Assembly (NCBI RefSeq): GCF_020184175.1
Contig: NC_065530.1
Coordinates: forward strand, 56,769,260-56,833,259
Source: Aphis gossypii
Taxonomy: Eukaryota; Arthropoda; Insecta; Hemiptera; Aphididae
DNA: 64,000 nucleotides
Direction of reading: 5' to 3'
Under the pieces are notes generated by a model that was given only the letters and a program-made list of their open reading frames with translations, ran no database searches and was not told the DNA's origin. Shown piece after piece: positions 26,891-42,500 of this stretch. The position numbers were made by a program, and so were the translations under genes. The first letter of the stretch is position 1, and each line of letters opens with the position of its first letter.

Positions 26891-29800
26891 TTTAATATAC
26901 AACGTACAATAATAATGGTAATATAGTGTCATCGAGATTCCTGGCGTGCCCACGGGAAATCCTACCTCAAGTTATGCGGTCAATGCGAGGGGATTGAGTA
27001 ACGCACGACAATACGATTATATAGTCGTGGAATATATAATATATGGTTCACGTAAGCCATTTTGATGATTGATAAAAATTTAAAAATAAGTTTTTAAAAT
27101 AATGTTATATACGAGTTATTTTTTTAAAAGAGAAATTTGTATAGTAAAATCTTTCAAATAATATGTTTATTTTTTTTAAAAAAGATTTTCAGTTATTATC
27201 ACATAATGTTTTAAAATTGTTTAGAATTTACATTTTTCTCTGAAAGACAGTGCATAATTTCAGCCTTTGGAGCTTAAAGTGTTACATGGATTCTGGAATC
27301 TATCCAGCACTGAGCATGATAATATTACAATTTACATTCGTGGTTAGGTGGCATAGTGTTTTCGTAATCACAATCCGAAATGGACATACGGGCGGTCTGG
27401 TAGCACGGACTATTATAATATTATGTTATATGTATGTTAGAAAAACGAATCGTCCGTTTGTGTTGGAAAATATAATACCATCCGTGACGAATAACTATAA
27501 TAATAATCTAAAATCTATTGATCGTGGAGTTTTTTGCGCTCAAGTCGTCCGCATCATCCCCGCAATATCCGTGGGTTTTTATTTTTTTATTGCGCACGTA
27601 AAACCGTACAAAGATATTGCACGGCGTGTTTCACAATAATTGGAGATGAACCGACTAGATACATAATAATATTGTACCTGTTGTGTCGGGCATACACTTG
27701 TTGCTGTGGCGGATATACCTGTTGCGGGGCGATCTCGCGAGCGGCGAATAACGAACGCCACGCGGTATCTTCAATGAGTCTCGTTTTCCCTCGAGCTGAA
27801 GACGGGGTGTTAGGTCGGGGCCAGCCGAACACGGTTGTATGGTTCAATTAATCGGATAATCGTTACCGCGTAATTTATATTACATACCAATATATTGTAT
27901 ATATTATTATAATATTATTACTACACGGGTATTATATTTCCGTATACGTATATTACTCAGGTAAAATACGCACCAACTATCTACGCGAGTTATACGTACA
28001 TTTTTATAACTTATATAATATTTATTATATTACGTACATTTCAAACATTATTTAAATTTTTCAACTTAAATAGTTCATTTTCGAATTGCATTAATAGCCA
28101 TTAACAAATTAATGTATCCATTATAATAGGTTAGCTTTTTCCAATTAATTTAAAAAATATTATGTTAAATTAAATCATGTTTATTAATAACTATAAGTGT
28201 TATTGTAACTATTTATTATTATGTACGTGATAACAAAAAATAGTAGTAAGCGTTTTAAAAAAAAAATAATGATAATTTATAATATTTAAAAATTTGAAAG
28301 TTACCATGTATAATATTAAGGATGATAATAATATAACCAAATGTCCAATTATTTAATATTAGGAAATGTATGCAATTAAAAATACATAAACATATTAACT
28401 TTAACTTTTATAGAGGTTAAGTAACAAGTATGTTATTTATTAAATAGCTGAACACTTTTAACGTTGATTTAACTTAACTAACTCAAATGATTTTTTATGA
28501 TTAACTTACCCACCTTTGAATATATCTAACTACCGCTATAATACGAAACGCGTAAATCATCGATCACTCCGGAACGTCGTAAAACAATGTAATATATCGT
28601 TTTAAACACTAGTTGTACGCGTAGTTCAAGTTCTAAGAAATCACGATAGAGACTATACAGTACACAGAGTGCTGTTCTTATGATTTATTGTATTTTCGTT
28701 TTAAACGTTAAGTCACCGTAAAATTTATACTATCTATGCGAGAAATTATAATACATATAATATGTACATCGACAACAATACTGATCAGAAATAATAATAT
28801 ATCACGTACCTGCAGTATATTACGTACAATGTCGTTATAAGTATTCGGATTTCGATAAAAGTAAATGTACAATTTACAATGAAACATTTATTATTATAAA
28901 GGAATATCTAAATTAAATTGTTTTTTTACGTACTATTTCATAGCCTTTTTTAACAAGCTCGAAAATTGAGCCGATTGTACATTTTAAAAAACTCTACTAG
29001 CTTTAATTAATACCTACGTTAAAAAATATAATAAATCACGTATTTCTCACAGACATTAATCATTTCCATTTGAAGAATTTATTTTTATATTTTCATACAA
29101 ATAATACGTATGTATGAATAAGTTTAATATATCATATGAATTGATTACAATGATAAAAGTTAGTACCTATACAACATTTATTCTGTCACACAAAATATTA
29201 TTTTTATCCATACAAATATGTAATAATAATATATAACATATTAAATAATATCTAAATACCTACTATTATATTATACTAAAATGATTTTTTTGTTATGAAA
29301 CTATTGAAAATATGAATACATTTCTTAGTCATTCTTGATAAGTTGATTTAAATATTTTTTTACTTGTACATTCAAATTTATAAATCGTCCAACCTCTTAA
29401 CAAATAACAAAATTATATAATAACAACTTTTAATATATACTTGCTGAGCTAAAATTAATATAATACTAACTGCATAATATTTCATCATAAATATAAATGT
29501 TTAAAATTTCTTGTAAAATGTGTTACTATTATTAATTTAATAAAGCTTATTTTTAATTTTATAGAGATATATGTTTAACTCGTAAGACACGATAACATAT
29601 TATATAAACCCAATTTCAGCTTTAATTAATTGTAGTCTCTCAAAGTTTGTCACTTCGACTAACTGCTCCCCATTTTATCTTATAAATGCGACCACTTGCA
29701 ATTTGTTCTTTAGACCGAGTAATTAACAATATTTTGATGACAAATTATTCTCTACTAATAAATTGACAAGTTTAAAAACGTTATGGATGGTAGAGACGGT

Positions 29801-30832
29801 GTTAAATTTAGTTATAATAATAATATACTCTTCATTCCGAAAACACGTCATTGTCGCCGACATAGCTGCATCAGGGGCCAGGCCGCCAGGGTGACTGGAT
29901 GCATGTGTGGCTATGTAGGAAATAATTAGATACTCCAAAATCACAAAAATATATAAATCCGGAACAAGCACCTAATAGGACACATCGCGGCGATCCATCT
30001 GTAGTGCCTTAATAAACATAATGTTATATGTTATTATTAGAATCTATTTATTTTGAACAGTCTAGAGGTATTTGGATCATTTGGAATGGCTTTAATAGTG
30101 TGTAAAAAATCTTACTACGGTTAGCGCCATAAAGCAGTACGCGGGACATATGAGATTTATGAACCTTTGGTATTTGGGGACACACACATAGTTCACCAAC
30201 ATCAGATGCTAAATGTGTCCTAACAACGACATTATTATGTTGTTATCTCAAATAAATTTACTTAAACATTTTAGAAAGGTCGTGAGAGTATAAAAATTAT
30301 ACTTCGTTATTTTGATCATTATAAAATCGAGCTGATAAGCTTGCGCCTGTTACCGACAATATGTATTTTATGGGCTTATTGATGTGTTATATGGTATACA
30401 GTGGTTAATTACTCTAAGAAACTGACTTATGTAAAAGTCCATAAAACAAAGTGAAAGCTTTACATCACATAACTCTTTTTTTTTCTAACAAATTTTAATA
30501 CCATAAAACAGTTCATCAGAACTCTAATAGCGTTAATGTCACGTACATACACCAGACAAGCAACGAATAATTAGTGTACCTATGTAACTAATAAATAATA
30601 AGATATAAGTAATATATAAACATTAAATATATGCTACATAGTAGGTACACTATGAAATTAAAATAATAGATGAACCATGATAAATTAATTGCATTATTAT
30701 TGAATAATATTATACAAATGCATGTTGAAAACGGTCATTTTCTTTTTCTAACGTCTAACAATAAAAATAGTAAATACGTTAGCCGTTAAGTATATACTTT
30801 TAGTATCGAGCAAATCTAAATAATATCGCAAT

Positions 30833-30855
30833 CCCCCCCCCAAAAAAAAAAAAAA
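30833..30855. repeat. Poly-C/poly-A compound run
   Basis: Nine C followed by about fourteen A, an unusual homopolymer junction in this AT-rich sequence. Confidence 0.85.
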
Positions 30856-31534
30856 TTAATAGATATAAATAAAAAACATTTATATACCCTTCATATTGGC
30901 TACAACCTCTGATAACTAGACCCTTTTAAGTATAATTTAAAAAATAAAAATATATAACAGTACAATAATTATTTAAGATACAGGAAATTAAATGGTTAGT
31001 ATTTTTTTCGGGTTGATTATAAGTCAATTATCGTATACGAATTAATAATATTGCAGTATCAAATCACCGAATTAATGAATAAATTCTAAATTTTAACAGA
31101 TTTTGTATGAATGTTATAATTTATTGTATCTACAATTAATTAAATACAATAGTTATGTATAATAAAATAAAATGTTGTGGTTATTAGTGATGAAAAACAA
31201 AACTTATACCAGTTGTACTAAATCAATTTTCAATTAAAGTACTATACAAGAAGTCGAATTTATATTTAATTATGTTTTTTTTTTTTTAATCGGCTATAGT
31301 ATAAGACCTAAACTAGAAAAATAATTTTGAAATCAATACAATGACAACCAAGAATAAAATATCAATTTACAATATAGGAAAAACCACTTGCATCCTTTAA
31401 AATGTAAATATAGTGCTTGAAATATTAACTTATAGCTTATAATTTGTAAATAAGGCAATCACGTTGGGCTTTCTTAAGTATCATGTTAAATGAAATTGAA
31501 TACCTATTATGATAAATAATTTGGTGATGTTTTC

Positions 31535-32341
31535 CAGTGACATAACCAGGAATTTATTAACCCAAATACTCAATAATTACTTTTTTTATTTGGTCTCAAT
31601 ACTTAACAGTACCTATAATTAAACTTAATAATTAACAGATAATTTAACTTATAAACATGAAAATAAAAAGCTATAACATATTTATTTAACAAATGATAAC
31701 TTATTTAGTAAATTATATTTGAGTAATTAAGTAAGTAGTATATTAAAATAATGTTTTATTAAATTATTAACTAGGTTACTATTCAAATAAAAATTGCTAA
31801 AAATACATAAGTATTACATTTTTAATTATTAATTTGTTAAGAGGATGTTATATCTACATGTGTTATCTTTGACTTATAAATGAATAACATGGTACATTTT
31901 ACATTTAGAATAATCCATGTTATATTTAATTTTAGAGTATGTTGTCAGCCTGTTATAAGTCTGTTATCGAATTGTGAGTTGGTAGGTTTTTTTTTAATTA
32001 AATTTTTTTTAAAACATATTGTTATATTATTTAATATACATAATTTATTTATTTAATTTTTCAGACTAAATTTGAATTAAGTACTTTTAGATTCCGACTT
32101 TCTGAACAAAGCGATAGATGTATTGGTTTTACCTTTGACAATGATGAGTTTTTTATTTTATTCATAGTTATTATCTTTTGGAGCAGTAAAACTGTTTTAA
32201 TATTCAACTTTGAGGATGGTTTCTGCTAGAAAACTGGATCTGATTCAATCAGACTATTTGATACTTTGATACTTTAAGATTGAGAGATCAAAAGTTCTTA
32301 TGGGTACGTATCTAACCCCCACCCCCCTAGGTACGTCACTA
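31535..32341. mobile_element. hAT-like non-autonomous element (807 bp)
   Basis: The left terminus is CAGTGACATAACCAGG and the right terminus, inverted, is TAGTGACGTACCTAGG, resembling the CAGTGRCGTA.CCAGG ends of hAT elements. Flanking 8-mers ATGTTTTC (31527-31534) and ATGTTTGC (32342-32349) match at 7 of 8 positions, as expected for an aged 8-bp hAT target duplication. The interior is AT-rich without a transposase. Confidence 0.75.
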
Positions 32342-35300
32342 ATGTTTGCCTATAATCATAATTCTACGTAGGAGGCCTCTTATATAATAACGGATAGTCC
32401 CGTTTACACCGAGCATTAATCATTATTTATTATTATTATAAATTAAAAAAAAAATTAATCAATTGATTAGTTAAAAATAATGATAATAATAATAGCATTA
32501 CACACCCGTGTTCACTATATACATGTTTACTTAGCGGGTGTTCTATATATATATATATTCATTAACCATAGAAGTATCATCATCTGTATACAATATGTAT
32601 AATAAGGCGAGGTTTGACCCTTTTTTTTGATTGCTCGTTTATACCGAATTACCCGCGGCAACATGGCTGTGGCACGAGATCGCCACCGGTAATAATATAT
32701 TGTTACAACTACACTGTGGAGAACAGAAGACATGCGATATTTACAACGGTCGAACGATATATTAAATAATATGACGTACACAACAATAATATATTATCTA
32801 TAATAATAATAAAGATAGGCGTGTATCGTAACTGGGGTTGGTACCTATATAGTTAACGGTGGCATATTATTATAATGGACCACGCAAGAAGAGAATATAG
32901 CAACTATAATATATTGTAATACCTACTCAACTATTAAAATATGTTGTTTTCTATAATAACTGATGAACTGCTTGTATTTATATATTATTATTATTCTGAT
33001 ATATAAAAAGTCATATTGTATAATAGAACACTAAATTTCGTTTTCGATCTTAATACATAATAATAATAAAGTATATAGTATGTAGTATATACCTATAATA
33101 GTTATTAAAAAATCGGCCCTTCTAACTGCCGAAGTTTTTATTATTATTATTATTATATACTATTACATTATTACTGTTATCATTATGAACAATAAATGTC
33201 CGAACATACACAAACACGTTACTGTTGCAGGTGGCAGGTGAGTAATGCAAGTAGTAAAATACCGCCATCGCCGTCTCGGTGCAGTAACGCGTGTTTTTAT
33301 GATTTAAGTACTACAGCGCGGTGAATTGTACACATACCTAATAGTATAATCTACCATTAATCCACATATCTTAGAGTGGTGAGGAGAAGTGCTAAAATAT
33401 TGTTGAATACAATTTAACTCATATAGGTAACAGGTATTGAGATATATCCAGAAAATGTCTTCCGAAATCGTAGAAGGTTATAAACAAATAAATATTGAGG
33501 GGCGTAAAAAAGAAAATTGAATCATTCGCCAACTAAAAGTTACATTATTGGATTGTGAATACTTATAATATCACTTAAAATTCAAACGAATTATATCTAT
33601 ACTTGTAATTTTTAATTCCAATAGCTATCAGTTACTGCCTCTGCTGGTAAGGTCATTCAATAATAATAATAAATCTATTTATCCACTCGCGGCACGTTTA
33701 AATAACATTACCAGCTATCCTATTCATAAACATACAATAATTGTATAATTATTAATTATTATTATTATATTGATTCTGTGTGCTAGTTTTGTAATATATT
33801 AAAGTTATAAACCTACATCGTTCTCTATACCTCTGCTTTCATCTTATATATCATACGTAAATAGAGGGTTTGTACGGAGAGGGTTATATGAACGAATCTG
33901 AACCTGCCTTAAACATAAAACGTATTATCGATAGTGATTACGTCCAATCACGAGTGTTTACAAATGTTTATACGTTCCCGGTGCTAGCAGTTGAACCACT
34001 TGATCGGAGTTCTTCATCAAAGTCCGATGTACGCGCGCTAGTACCTAGCTATAGTATAACAATTAACAATATTTACTGTATGTACCGTGGTACCTAAGTA
34101 TATACACTGCGCCACTGCAAGTATTATGTTTACTCATCAATTTCGATGACCGTTCTCGTATCTCGTACATAGTATAATAAATTATAATATTATACAATAG
34201 ATATTTATATATATATATAGGGTTTCATGTTATAATATTATACAATAATACGTATAGACTACAGGTATACTATAATATGTCATACGGACTAGTCGCAGAG
34301 CCATCATCAACGGCGGCGACTAACGAGTTCGGCATTGAACTCAAAAGACATTTTTTCCTCTTTATACTAGTTATAATTGACCTAGATTCAACGAGTATGC
34401 CTATGTGCAGTATATTATTATGTATTTATACATGTTTACACAGATAACTGACCATACACAGCGGATATAGCATGAACAATACAAGTACAGTAAGTACTAT
34501 ACTCACCACCGAAAAGATAACGATCGTAACCCGAAGCAAATATACCGATTTCGCCCAACATATTCTATACAGTTTATGTGCTCTTTCACAATATGGTAGT
34601 TCTCTGGGTCAGTATTGGGCAAACACGCTCTAAGTTTAGATTAGATTTTAACCGATGATCGGAGTTTACAAAATATATATATATTCTAAACATTGTTTAC
34701 ATTATTATATTATAGGTATTGATCAATACAAATATTGAATATTCTAATTAATTTGAAAAATTAAAAAAAAAATTAAAAGAAGAGGATGTATTTCCAGAAA
34801 TAATCTCATCGATACATTTAACTTTTACTTTTTAGTATTTATTAGTTGTATAGCCGCCAATGCGGAGTGACTGCAACAGCGCAACTCAAGCAATAGTATG
34901 TATATAATAAACATAATAATATAAGAAATTACCTGCAGGCTGCAGCTATAATAATAATATGTAAAAAAAAAGTTTGACTGGCTGCATGCAAATCGAACAG
35001 AGAAAGAAAAAAAATCAATCTCGATCACAATAATGAACTATGTATAGTACCTATATATATTAATATATGTGTTTGCGTGGCCACCCATTCAAAAATATAA
35101 TATTATTGTGCTGTGAACAATATTTGTATGTATAAAGTGTAAACCATGTACTATATATATAATATGTATATTATAAAATGTTATGAGGAATCGCGAGCAC
35201 GCGGGCGTGATAGCCGCTGGCTTTGCTTGCGTCGAGTAATTCTATATAAATATATACACACAATACATACAATATATAATATAAATGCACATATACACTG

Positions 35301-36458
35301 CAACAGTACGGTATACGTATACGCGCGACCGCTCATTGTTTTGAAAAGTGATATCGAAGTAGACGTTTGAAACGCTCCGTATGCATAATAATGATAGTAA
35401 TAATTTATCCGCAGGAGGTTCGGTAGAATGAGTATGTAGGGTAATTTGGTAATTATTTTAAAAAAATATCGAGATCCAGAGGTGTCATAAACATAATAAT
35501 AATGTATTTGACTATCCGTGCGCCTGGTGCATTGCTGCAGAAGAAGAAAATTTCTTAAGCGCGTAGGCGCACATAATCAAGAGTGTGAGGATTTAAACGA
35601 TTTTACAACGCCGACTTTTTACGACCTTTTTTTTTAATGTATACGATTATTATGTAACCCCACTGTAGACCAGTTATATATTAATTCTAGTTTCGTGTGC
35701 GTACAAATATAACAGTAAAACTCGAAGATAAAACTGTCGAAACCTAAATAATTAGTAAATGCGTTGGCACCAAAAATAAATATTTTAGGTTTAAGCCCAT
35801 TCGATTTTGAATAAAATTATACATCAACGGTTATAAGATGGGTACTTATATTGCAGTCACTACACAGAAGTACTTAGTTTTTAGTTTTTAAAGAAATGCG
35901 TGGACGTAACATAAAAGGTAAATAACTCGTTAACGCATACCTATCTATAGATCTAGTTATTAAAATGAATCTTACAATGGTATAAAACTTTTTTTAATCA
36001 AATATATTTTTGTCTAATGACCATAAAATCTACTATATGGTGTTGAACATAATGATTTTTCCATCACTTGCTATCTAATATATCAATAATTGTCTTAAAC
36101 TCTTAAAACGTATTAAAGTTGACTATTTCATTATAATATTGTATAAGTGTATAACCAAACATAATAATCAGAAACTAAAACGATAATGTAGAAAATTTTA
36201 TTATTATTTACCCGGAGTTACGAATAATATTTAAATAAATATAATATACAAATAAACAATATACAATATACAATATTATACTGTTATATCTAATATCATT
36301 GTGTTAAAATAAGACGTGTCACTACTGCACTATATTAAACCCATATACTCTGTAGCGATCTACAGTACCCAATTACGTTCATTGGTCATTATTTCAATAT
36401 TAAAATCAATGTTTTTCCTACTAATAACATATCATTATAATATATCATTAAATCTTAC

Positions 36459-36515
36459 CTGTGTTTGAACTGTATTCTCCGATGTATCTCTTTGTCAGGT
36501 ATCGAACAGTGACAG
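36459..36515 (-). CDS. Ras-like small GTPase, second coding exon (helix 1 and switch I)
   Basis: This 57-base exon is bounded by acceptor TTTTGTTACAG and donor ACAG/GTAAGATT. Joined in phase to the P-loop exon it reads AVTVRYLTKRYIGEYSSNT (residues 21-39). The stretch VRYLTKRYIGEY matches the helix 1 to switch I region of RERG/RASL-type GTPases, where V(R)(F/Y)LTKRFI.EY is typical. With a gapless alignment the Ras Thr35 position is Asn38, with a Thr at 39. The final G is the first base of an Asp codon completed by the next exon 15.3 kb away. The exon was recognised from the family match plus both splice sites and consistent phase on both sides, so chance is unlikely despite its length. Confidence 0.92.
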
Positions 36516-39500
36516 CTGTAACAAAATAAATATAAATTAATAAACTCTTCTAGTTCAACATATTTAAACTGTATTATAACAAATCAAAACAAATTCGTTA
36601 AAAAATGTATTATTTGTAATTCATCACATATTACATAGGTATATAGTAATAATAATATAATGTAATATAAGTAATAGGTATAACCGCGTTTTACTATACA
36701 ACTAGGTATACTAAAGTATATTTTAATAATTATAAGTACCTTATACGGTAAATATAAATAACCGAGTAAATTATGATTTAATTTTTTGAACAATTATAAT
36801 TTATGAATATAATGACGTGAAGTTTCAGTGTTATTATTTATTACCAAAAAAAATAATGTACATTTGTTTTTGAATAATCATTATCAATACTCATTTCCTT
36901 ATTTATATGTTTGTACACCTCCCATGATGTATTTAGTTACAAGTTACAACTGAGTAGTTTGTTTTACTCCATGCACCAGCAACTGTGTGTTCATTAATAA
37001 GCATAAATATTAAAGACGTATAATATCTATTAATACAGAACAAGTCATAATTTTCAATTATGGTTTCATATTAAATAGTAATGGTACATTATAAAACTTA
37101 AAATAACACATTTGTTTAAATTTACAAATTTAATAGGTAATATGAATACTGCTACCTATAATATAATACAATGTATAAAATGGAAGGCAATTTTTTAAAA
37201 CGCGTAGTCAAAACAAGATTTTATCAGTTACGGTCACCGCGTATACACGCTCATCATTACAGGATTATAAGGAAAACGGTACGCAGGACTCCATCAGTTT
37301 CGGTTCATCAACAGTGATCGATATTTTAGACTATAGCGTAATTTTAAGCGCCGGACATCAATTATATCCATCGCACATTACCTTTATTGCATATTGTTTT
37401 CAAGCTATCTGAACAGCAAAAATTAACACGGAGTGACATTTACTATGCGTTTTAACTGCCAACGGGTGCATTTTGGGAGTGAAAAACTGAACTATAAAAT
37501 AATAAATAACACAAGAGCGTGTGTCTCAATAATAATGCATTAATGTGTGATAAATCCGAGATCTATACAGGTATATTATATTATATACATATAATACGTT
37601 GCGTTAACATATATACAGAAGGATCTGACATTTGAATACTGTATAGTAAATATACGCTGCGGTTTGCCGGGTGGCATTACTCACCACAACCTTCTATATT
37701 ATTAAAATTCAATAAAATGATTACCTATTAATGTTCAACGTATAATATGTATATGTGCAACGACGTCATGTAAACATATATAATATCAATAAGAGTCGAA
37801 ATTTCATTCAATACTTTTATAGTTTGTCTGTGTAATCGAATCAGTTTTCGTGTTACGATACTTTTGTACTGCGTACGATCGAATATCGTATAAGAGAGAG
37901 AAAAAAAATGTTTTTTTTTTTTTTGATTAAACAAATTATATCATTCTATATTATTATTATGCTACTACCTATCCACCATGATAATTATATCATGCATTAG
38001 CATTATGCATTAATCATTAGAAATATAAATTATTGCACTAAAAAATTGCAAAACATATTATAAATTTAAAGGAAATGCCACGCAAGAGGTTTAACATATT
38101 ACTAGTTATAATATACTATATTATTATTTACACACAAAAATAAATACCAAAATTAGTGAAATTACATATTTGTTTTAATTTAACAAATATTTTTCTTACA
38201 AGCTACATTTTATATGTTCAAGTAAAATGTGAAACTTCAGAATAAACAATATACACAGTATGTATAGAGAGATATTATATTGTAATAGTACACTGTGGGT
38301 TATTGAAAACAAGTATACCGTTTGATAATTTATAAATATATAATATATTTAATATGTATAGTAGTTGACAATTTATTTTCTCATAATAAAATTATTCAAA
38401 GTGGATGATTCAAGTATTTGTATAGATAGATCACCTCTTAATATTTCAAGAAAATACTTAATAGAGTTTGTCTTAAAATAATATTAATTATTAAAGCAAA
38501 ATAAATAATTTGGCTATTAATTATATTTTACAAATTATAGAAGTAAGTTGGTAGATATTAAATCATTTTAGTGTAATATGTTATTTTTCGTTTGAATAAA
38601 CGACAAAAATAAAACCAGTTAAGAATCTTTCCTATTTTTTTTTTTGTTTTTAACTAATTTATTTAAAATAAAAGTATGCGTTACTTCTACGTTTAAATGA
38701 ATATTTTTATTTTATAAATTCAACTTCATTGCATATCATACATCTTATATAGCATTGAATATCACAAGACCACATTTATAATACTACTCTTGTATATGTA
38801 ACGACATACGTTATAACATGTCAACAATAATGCACACTCATGAATTACTTTCATCGTGTAATATTTTGTATCAAACATACTAATTGTGTACGTAGGTTTA
38901 CATAAATACTGCAGCTAAATAAATAATAATAATAAAAACTCCATGTAATATCTTTAAATGGTAAAATAATTTGATCGACATAAACAAAAATTTGATTAAT
39001 GAATTAAACTGTTAGGTACCTATATAATATGTAGGTACATTCTGGTTTTTAAATTTAAACTCGACAGACAACGATACATACTTTAAAAACAAATGAACTA
39101 TAAATATGTATTTATCAATTAAAAAGGTCAACCGCTTGTTTGCATTTATCTAACAGGAAAATATTTAAAAATTCTAACAAGTTTCCATGAATCGAGTATA
39201 TAAAACAAGAATATAAATATTAAATAAAAGTACCTAGTTAAATAATACCTATATATTATATATACATGGTTGATAACTTTAAAATAATATATTTTGTGTG
39301 TACTTATATTAATTTGTTTTACTATATTAAATACGAAATTATTATTGTTTAGTAAACAAAGTAAAACAGTTTTATTAATGAATCTGATACTTTTTTACTT
39401 AAACTCAATATTCATAAGTTGCTATTATATTATACAATTAATACTGTCGTACTAAATATAATATTAAATAACAGTGAGAAATCTTGACCGGTTGTAATTA

Positions 39501-42500
39501 ATGGCATGAGTAATGCATATTTATATGGTTAGAGAATACGAGTAATGTACAAAAAAAAAAAAATTGTAACTTATTAAGCATTTCAAAATTTGATGACAAT
39601 ATTAAAAAAATATGTAAAAGCGTAATTTTTATTTTAATGAATTGTAATATAATATACATACATTATAAACGTAAGACTACGATGAATAATTTATTATTTT
39701 AATTGTATTAGTGTGATACAAAATTTAAAAAAAATTAGGAGTTATAATAAGGTATAAACACTTAAATTGTTGTAAAGTAACATAAGACAGTATAAAAACA
39801 ATTAAAATAGTTTTAAAGAGTTAAACAAAAAAACAAAATGAATAATACGTTAGTTAAATACTATAAAAATCTGGCGACCTGCAGTCATATGCATTTATAA
39901 TTATAGCTTAATTATTTGTGGTAGTGGTACTACCTACAAAATGCTTAACGTAAGTCTTACGCTAAACAAAAACCAGGTCATTTCAGATACTGACCTTGTA
40001 CTATATTATATTATGTATCCTAGAATTTGGTAATCTTCAAAAGTTTTCATAAACTCGGTCATCCTTTATTATTACAACAAATATCACCTTACGCCCGAGG
40101 GAGGCTACATGTTATATACATTATACATATGTATAATATAGAAATATATTTCCTAGTTTTCCTTCAATACAATATCACCCACATATATATAGTTGGCTGA
40201 GAAAAAAACGGGTCAAGGATCTGAAAGGTCTGGGTCGGAAAAAAGTACAACAACGAATACTCGAAGAAAATAAGATATCACTTTCTACATAATATAATAT
40301 AATATTATTATTATACTGTCAAGCCATAATAGTTGTTTATCAGAAATGTATTTGACGGATAATAGAATATTAGCTATAGGTAATATAATGGTAAAAGTAA
40401 AATAATTTTCTTTTTTATACTTCTCGTACGTCATAATGATGCGTATGTTGTTTTGAAATCTCTTAGAATAGTAAGGACCATGCGGACACGTCTTATGTAC
40501 AGATGGAAAATCAGTAGATACGTTCAAATGTACAATATATACTCCTATGGATTTATGTGATGTGCATATACGTATAAATATTATACATAATATAAGCCGT
40601 TATGTTCAGACGTCAAAGATAAAATTTCTTTAATTTTCAACAAATGTCGTTTTGAGATTGATTATCAATGGATAGGTTGATTACAGAGATATTAGAGATA
40701 TGAAAATTTACTTCGATGATAATTTATATTAAATCAAAACTCTAGAGTTTAAAAAAGAAAAAACAACTGTTATCAGTGATTTAATCTATATAACTCTTAT
40801 AAACAACAATTCAAAATCATAAATATCATAAACAATACTTTAATAAAAAAATATATTAACACTAAATGCTATAGTGATTGTGCAGTTTATAAAGTGATCC
40901 ATCAACTATAAAAATATTTTATTTAATAGATTATGTAAGGCTTATTTAATCCTTGTAGTAGACTTGTACGGTACAAGTTGTACCTACTTGTAAAGGGCGT
41001 ATTCTATAATAGGATTATAGAAATTTATACTATATGCTATTTTTTTTCCAATGTTTCTTAAAACTATATCTTTCGCTTTACTCTCGTGCATTAAAATAGT
41101 ATTCACAAGTCACAACATTATAAATATTGCTATAACTTTATAAGATATCAAAATAGATAATAAACCGATTATACATTCGCAATAATGCTTATAAAAATTT
41201 AAAAGACCTAACTAGACTTTAATGTTTTAAGTATATCACAGTATTAAACTGTAATGTTATTGATTGACATTATTATAAATATAACGCATGCAATATTATA
41301 CGTAAAATATTTTAAAATATACATTTAAATTATTACTTTTTTTTTTCAAATTCAAAATGTTATACACGAAGTATTGTCTGAGTACAATCTACAGAACTGT
41401 AATATTTACTTAATTAGCTAATAAAAATAATAATAATATAACATAAATTTAAAATTCCTAGAAAAAAAATAGTTTGTTATTGGTAATTTCTAAGTACATG
41501 ATATCACAAACATTTTATTTAAAATAATTCATTTACATGTTGAAATGATTTCGATGCCTATTAATAGATACTTATTTAAATTTTTATGAAGTTTAAAAAA
41601 AGTATAATATAGGTAGGTATTAAAAAATTACTTTAGACAAGTTACTTTTTAACTTGGGTTTTCACTATGAAGTATTATAGGTACCTTACAAAAAACAATT
41701 TAATCTCCAGCAGCAAAATATTTAAAAATCTAAGTTGAAGAAAAATAACAATATATATAATACGTGCTAGAATTTCTAAATAATTGATAGTATAATAATT
41801 TGTTGAACTGTTTTCTGAATAAAATTAAGAAACAAAACACATTTTATACAAGCAATTCATTAAGACTTAATATAAAAATACTTATATACATTATAGTATT
41901 GTAGTATTATACAATATATTTAAATTATTATTATCATAATATAAGCAATAATTATGGACTAAATGGATTGCTGTAAAACAAACATTTCGATTTAGATCTA
42001 ATTTTCATGTACAAATATATAGAATGTGTATATTATATTAATAACAGCGGAAACTATAATGAATAGTTGTGTGTATAATGTCTATAAATGCAAGAGGTCA
42101 GGTTAACATAATTTGTATACATTTTTTTTCAATAACACAATGAATCATTTTTTTCTCATATTATATTTTGTACTTAGTCTATTCTACGGTTGCGTGATTG
42201 TTTACTCCTTGTCCTTTAAAATTTCGCAGTATCCCCATTGTTTTATTAAAAGATAGTAAAATATTTATTGTTTACGTTTCAGATCGTGTTCACTGTTCAA
42301 CAGACATAATAATACAGGGATTTTGCTCAATAGCAGTTTTTCACTCATGACTCTCCACTCTTTAGTTCTATTATCAAATTATAATGAAGAATATATTATT
42401 TTATTGAAGAAATATGGTTTTTTTTCTTGGTATAGGTCCTCTAAGAGTATTAAGAAAAACAATGGATACTGTCGTCCCTCGTATCGACTACCGACAACTG

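Larger units (their letters stand above)
21137..36458 (-). other. Intron 2 of the Ras-like GTPase gene (about 15.3 kb)
   Basis: Bounded by the donor after 36459 and the acceptor before 21136. It contains poly-A and ATT microsatellites, CpG-rich patches at 22.74-23.16, 23.33-23.70 and 26.74-26.89 kb, and a complete hAT-like MITE at 31535-32341. No other gene was supported. An exon-like segment at 34507-34603 is discussed among the findings. Confidence 0.8.

Noticed and set aside
28510..28535. Minus-strand mini-exon with TATAG acceptor and GTAAGT donor reading AVVRYIQRW
   Set aside because: It resembles the start of GTPase exon 2, but only over nine residues, and its end phase does not fit exon 3; chance is likely.
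29723..29971. 82-codon minus-strand frame with GC-richer core near 29.87 kb
   Set aside because: No domain, no splice context; possibly a degraded repeat but no ends were found.
33232..33238. Possible 7-base plus-strand micro-exon GTGGCAG between TTGCAG and GTGAGT
   Set aside because: No flanking plus-strand gene is known to use it; the motif combination can arise by chance.
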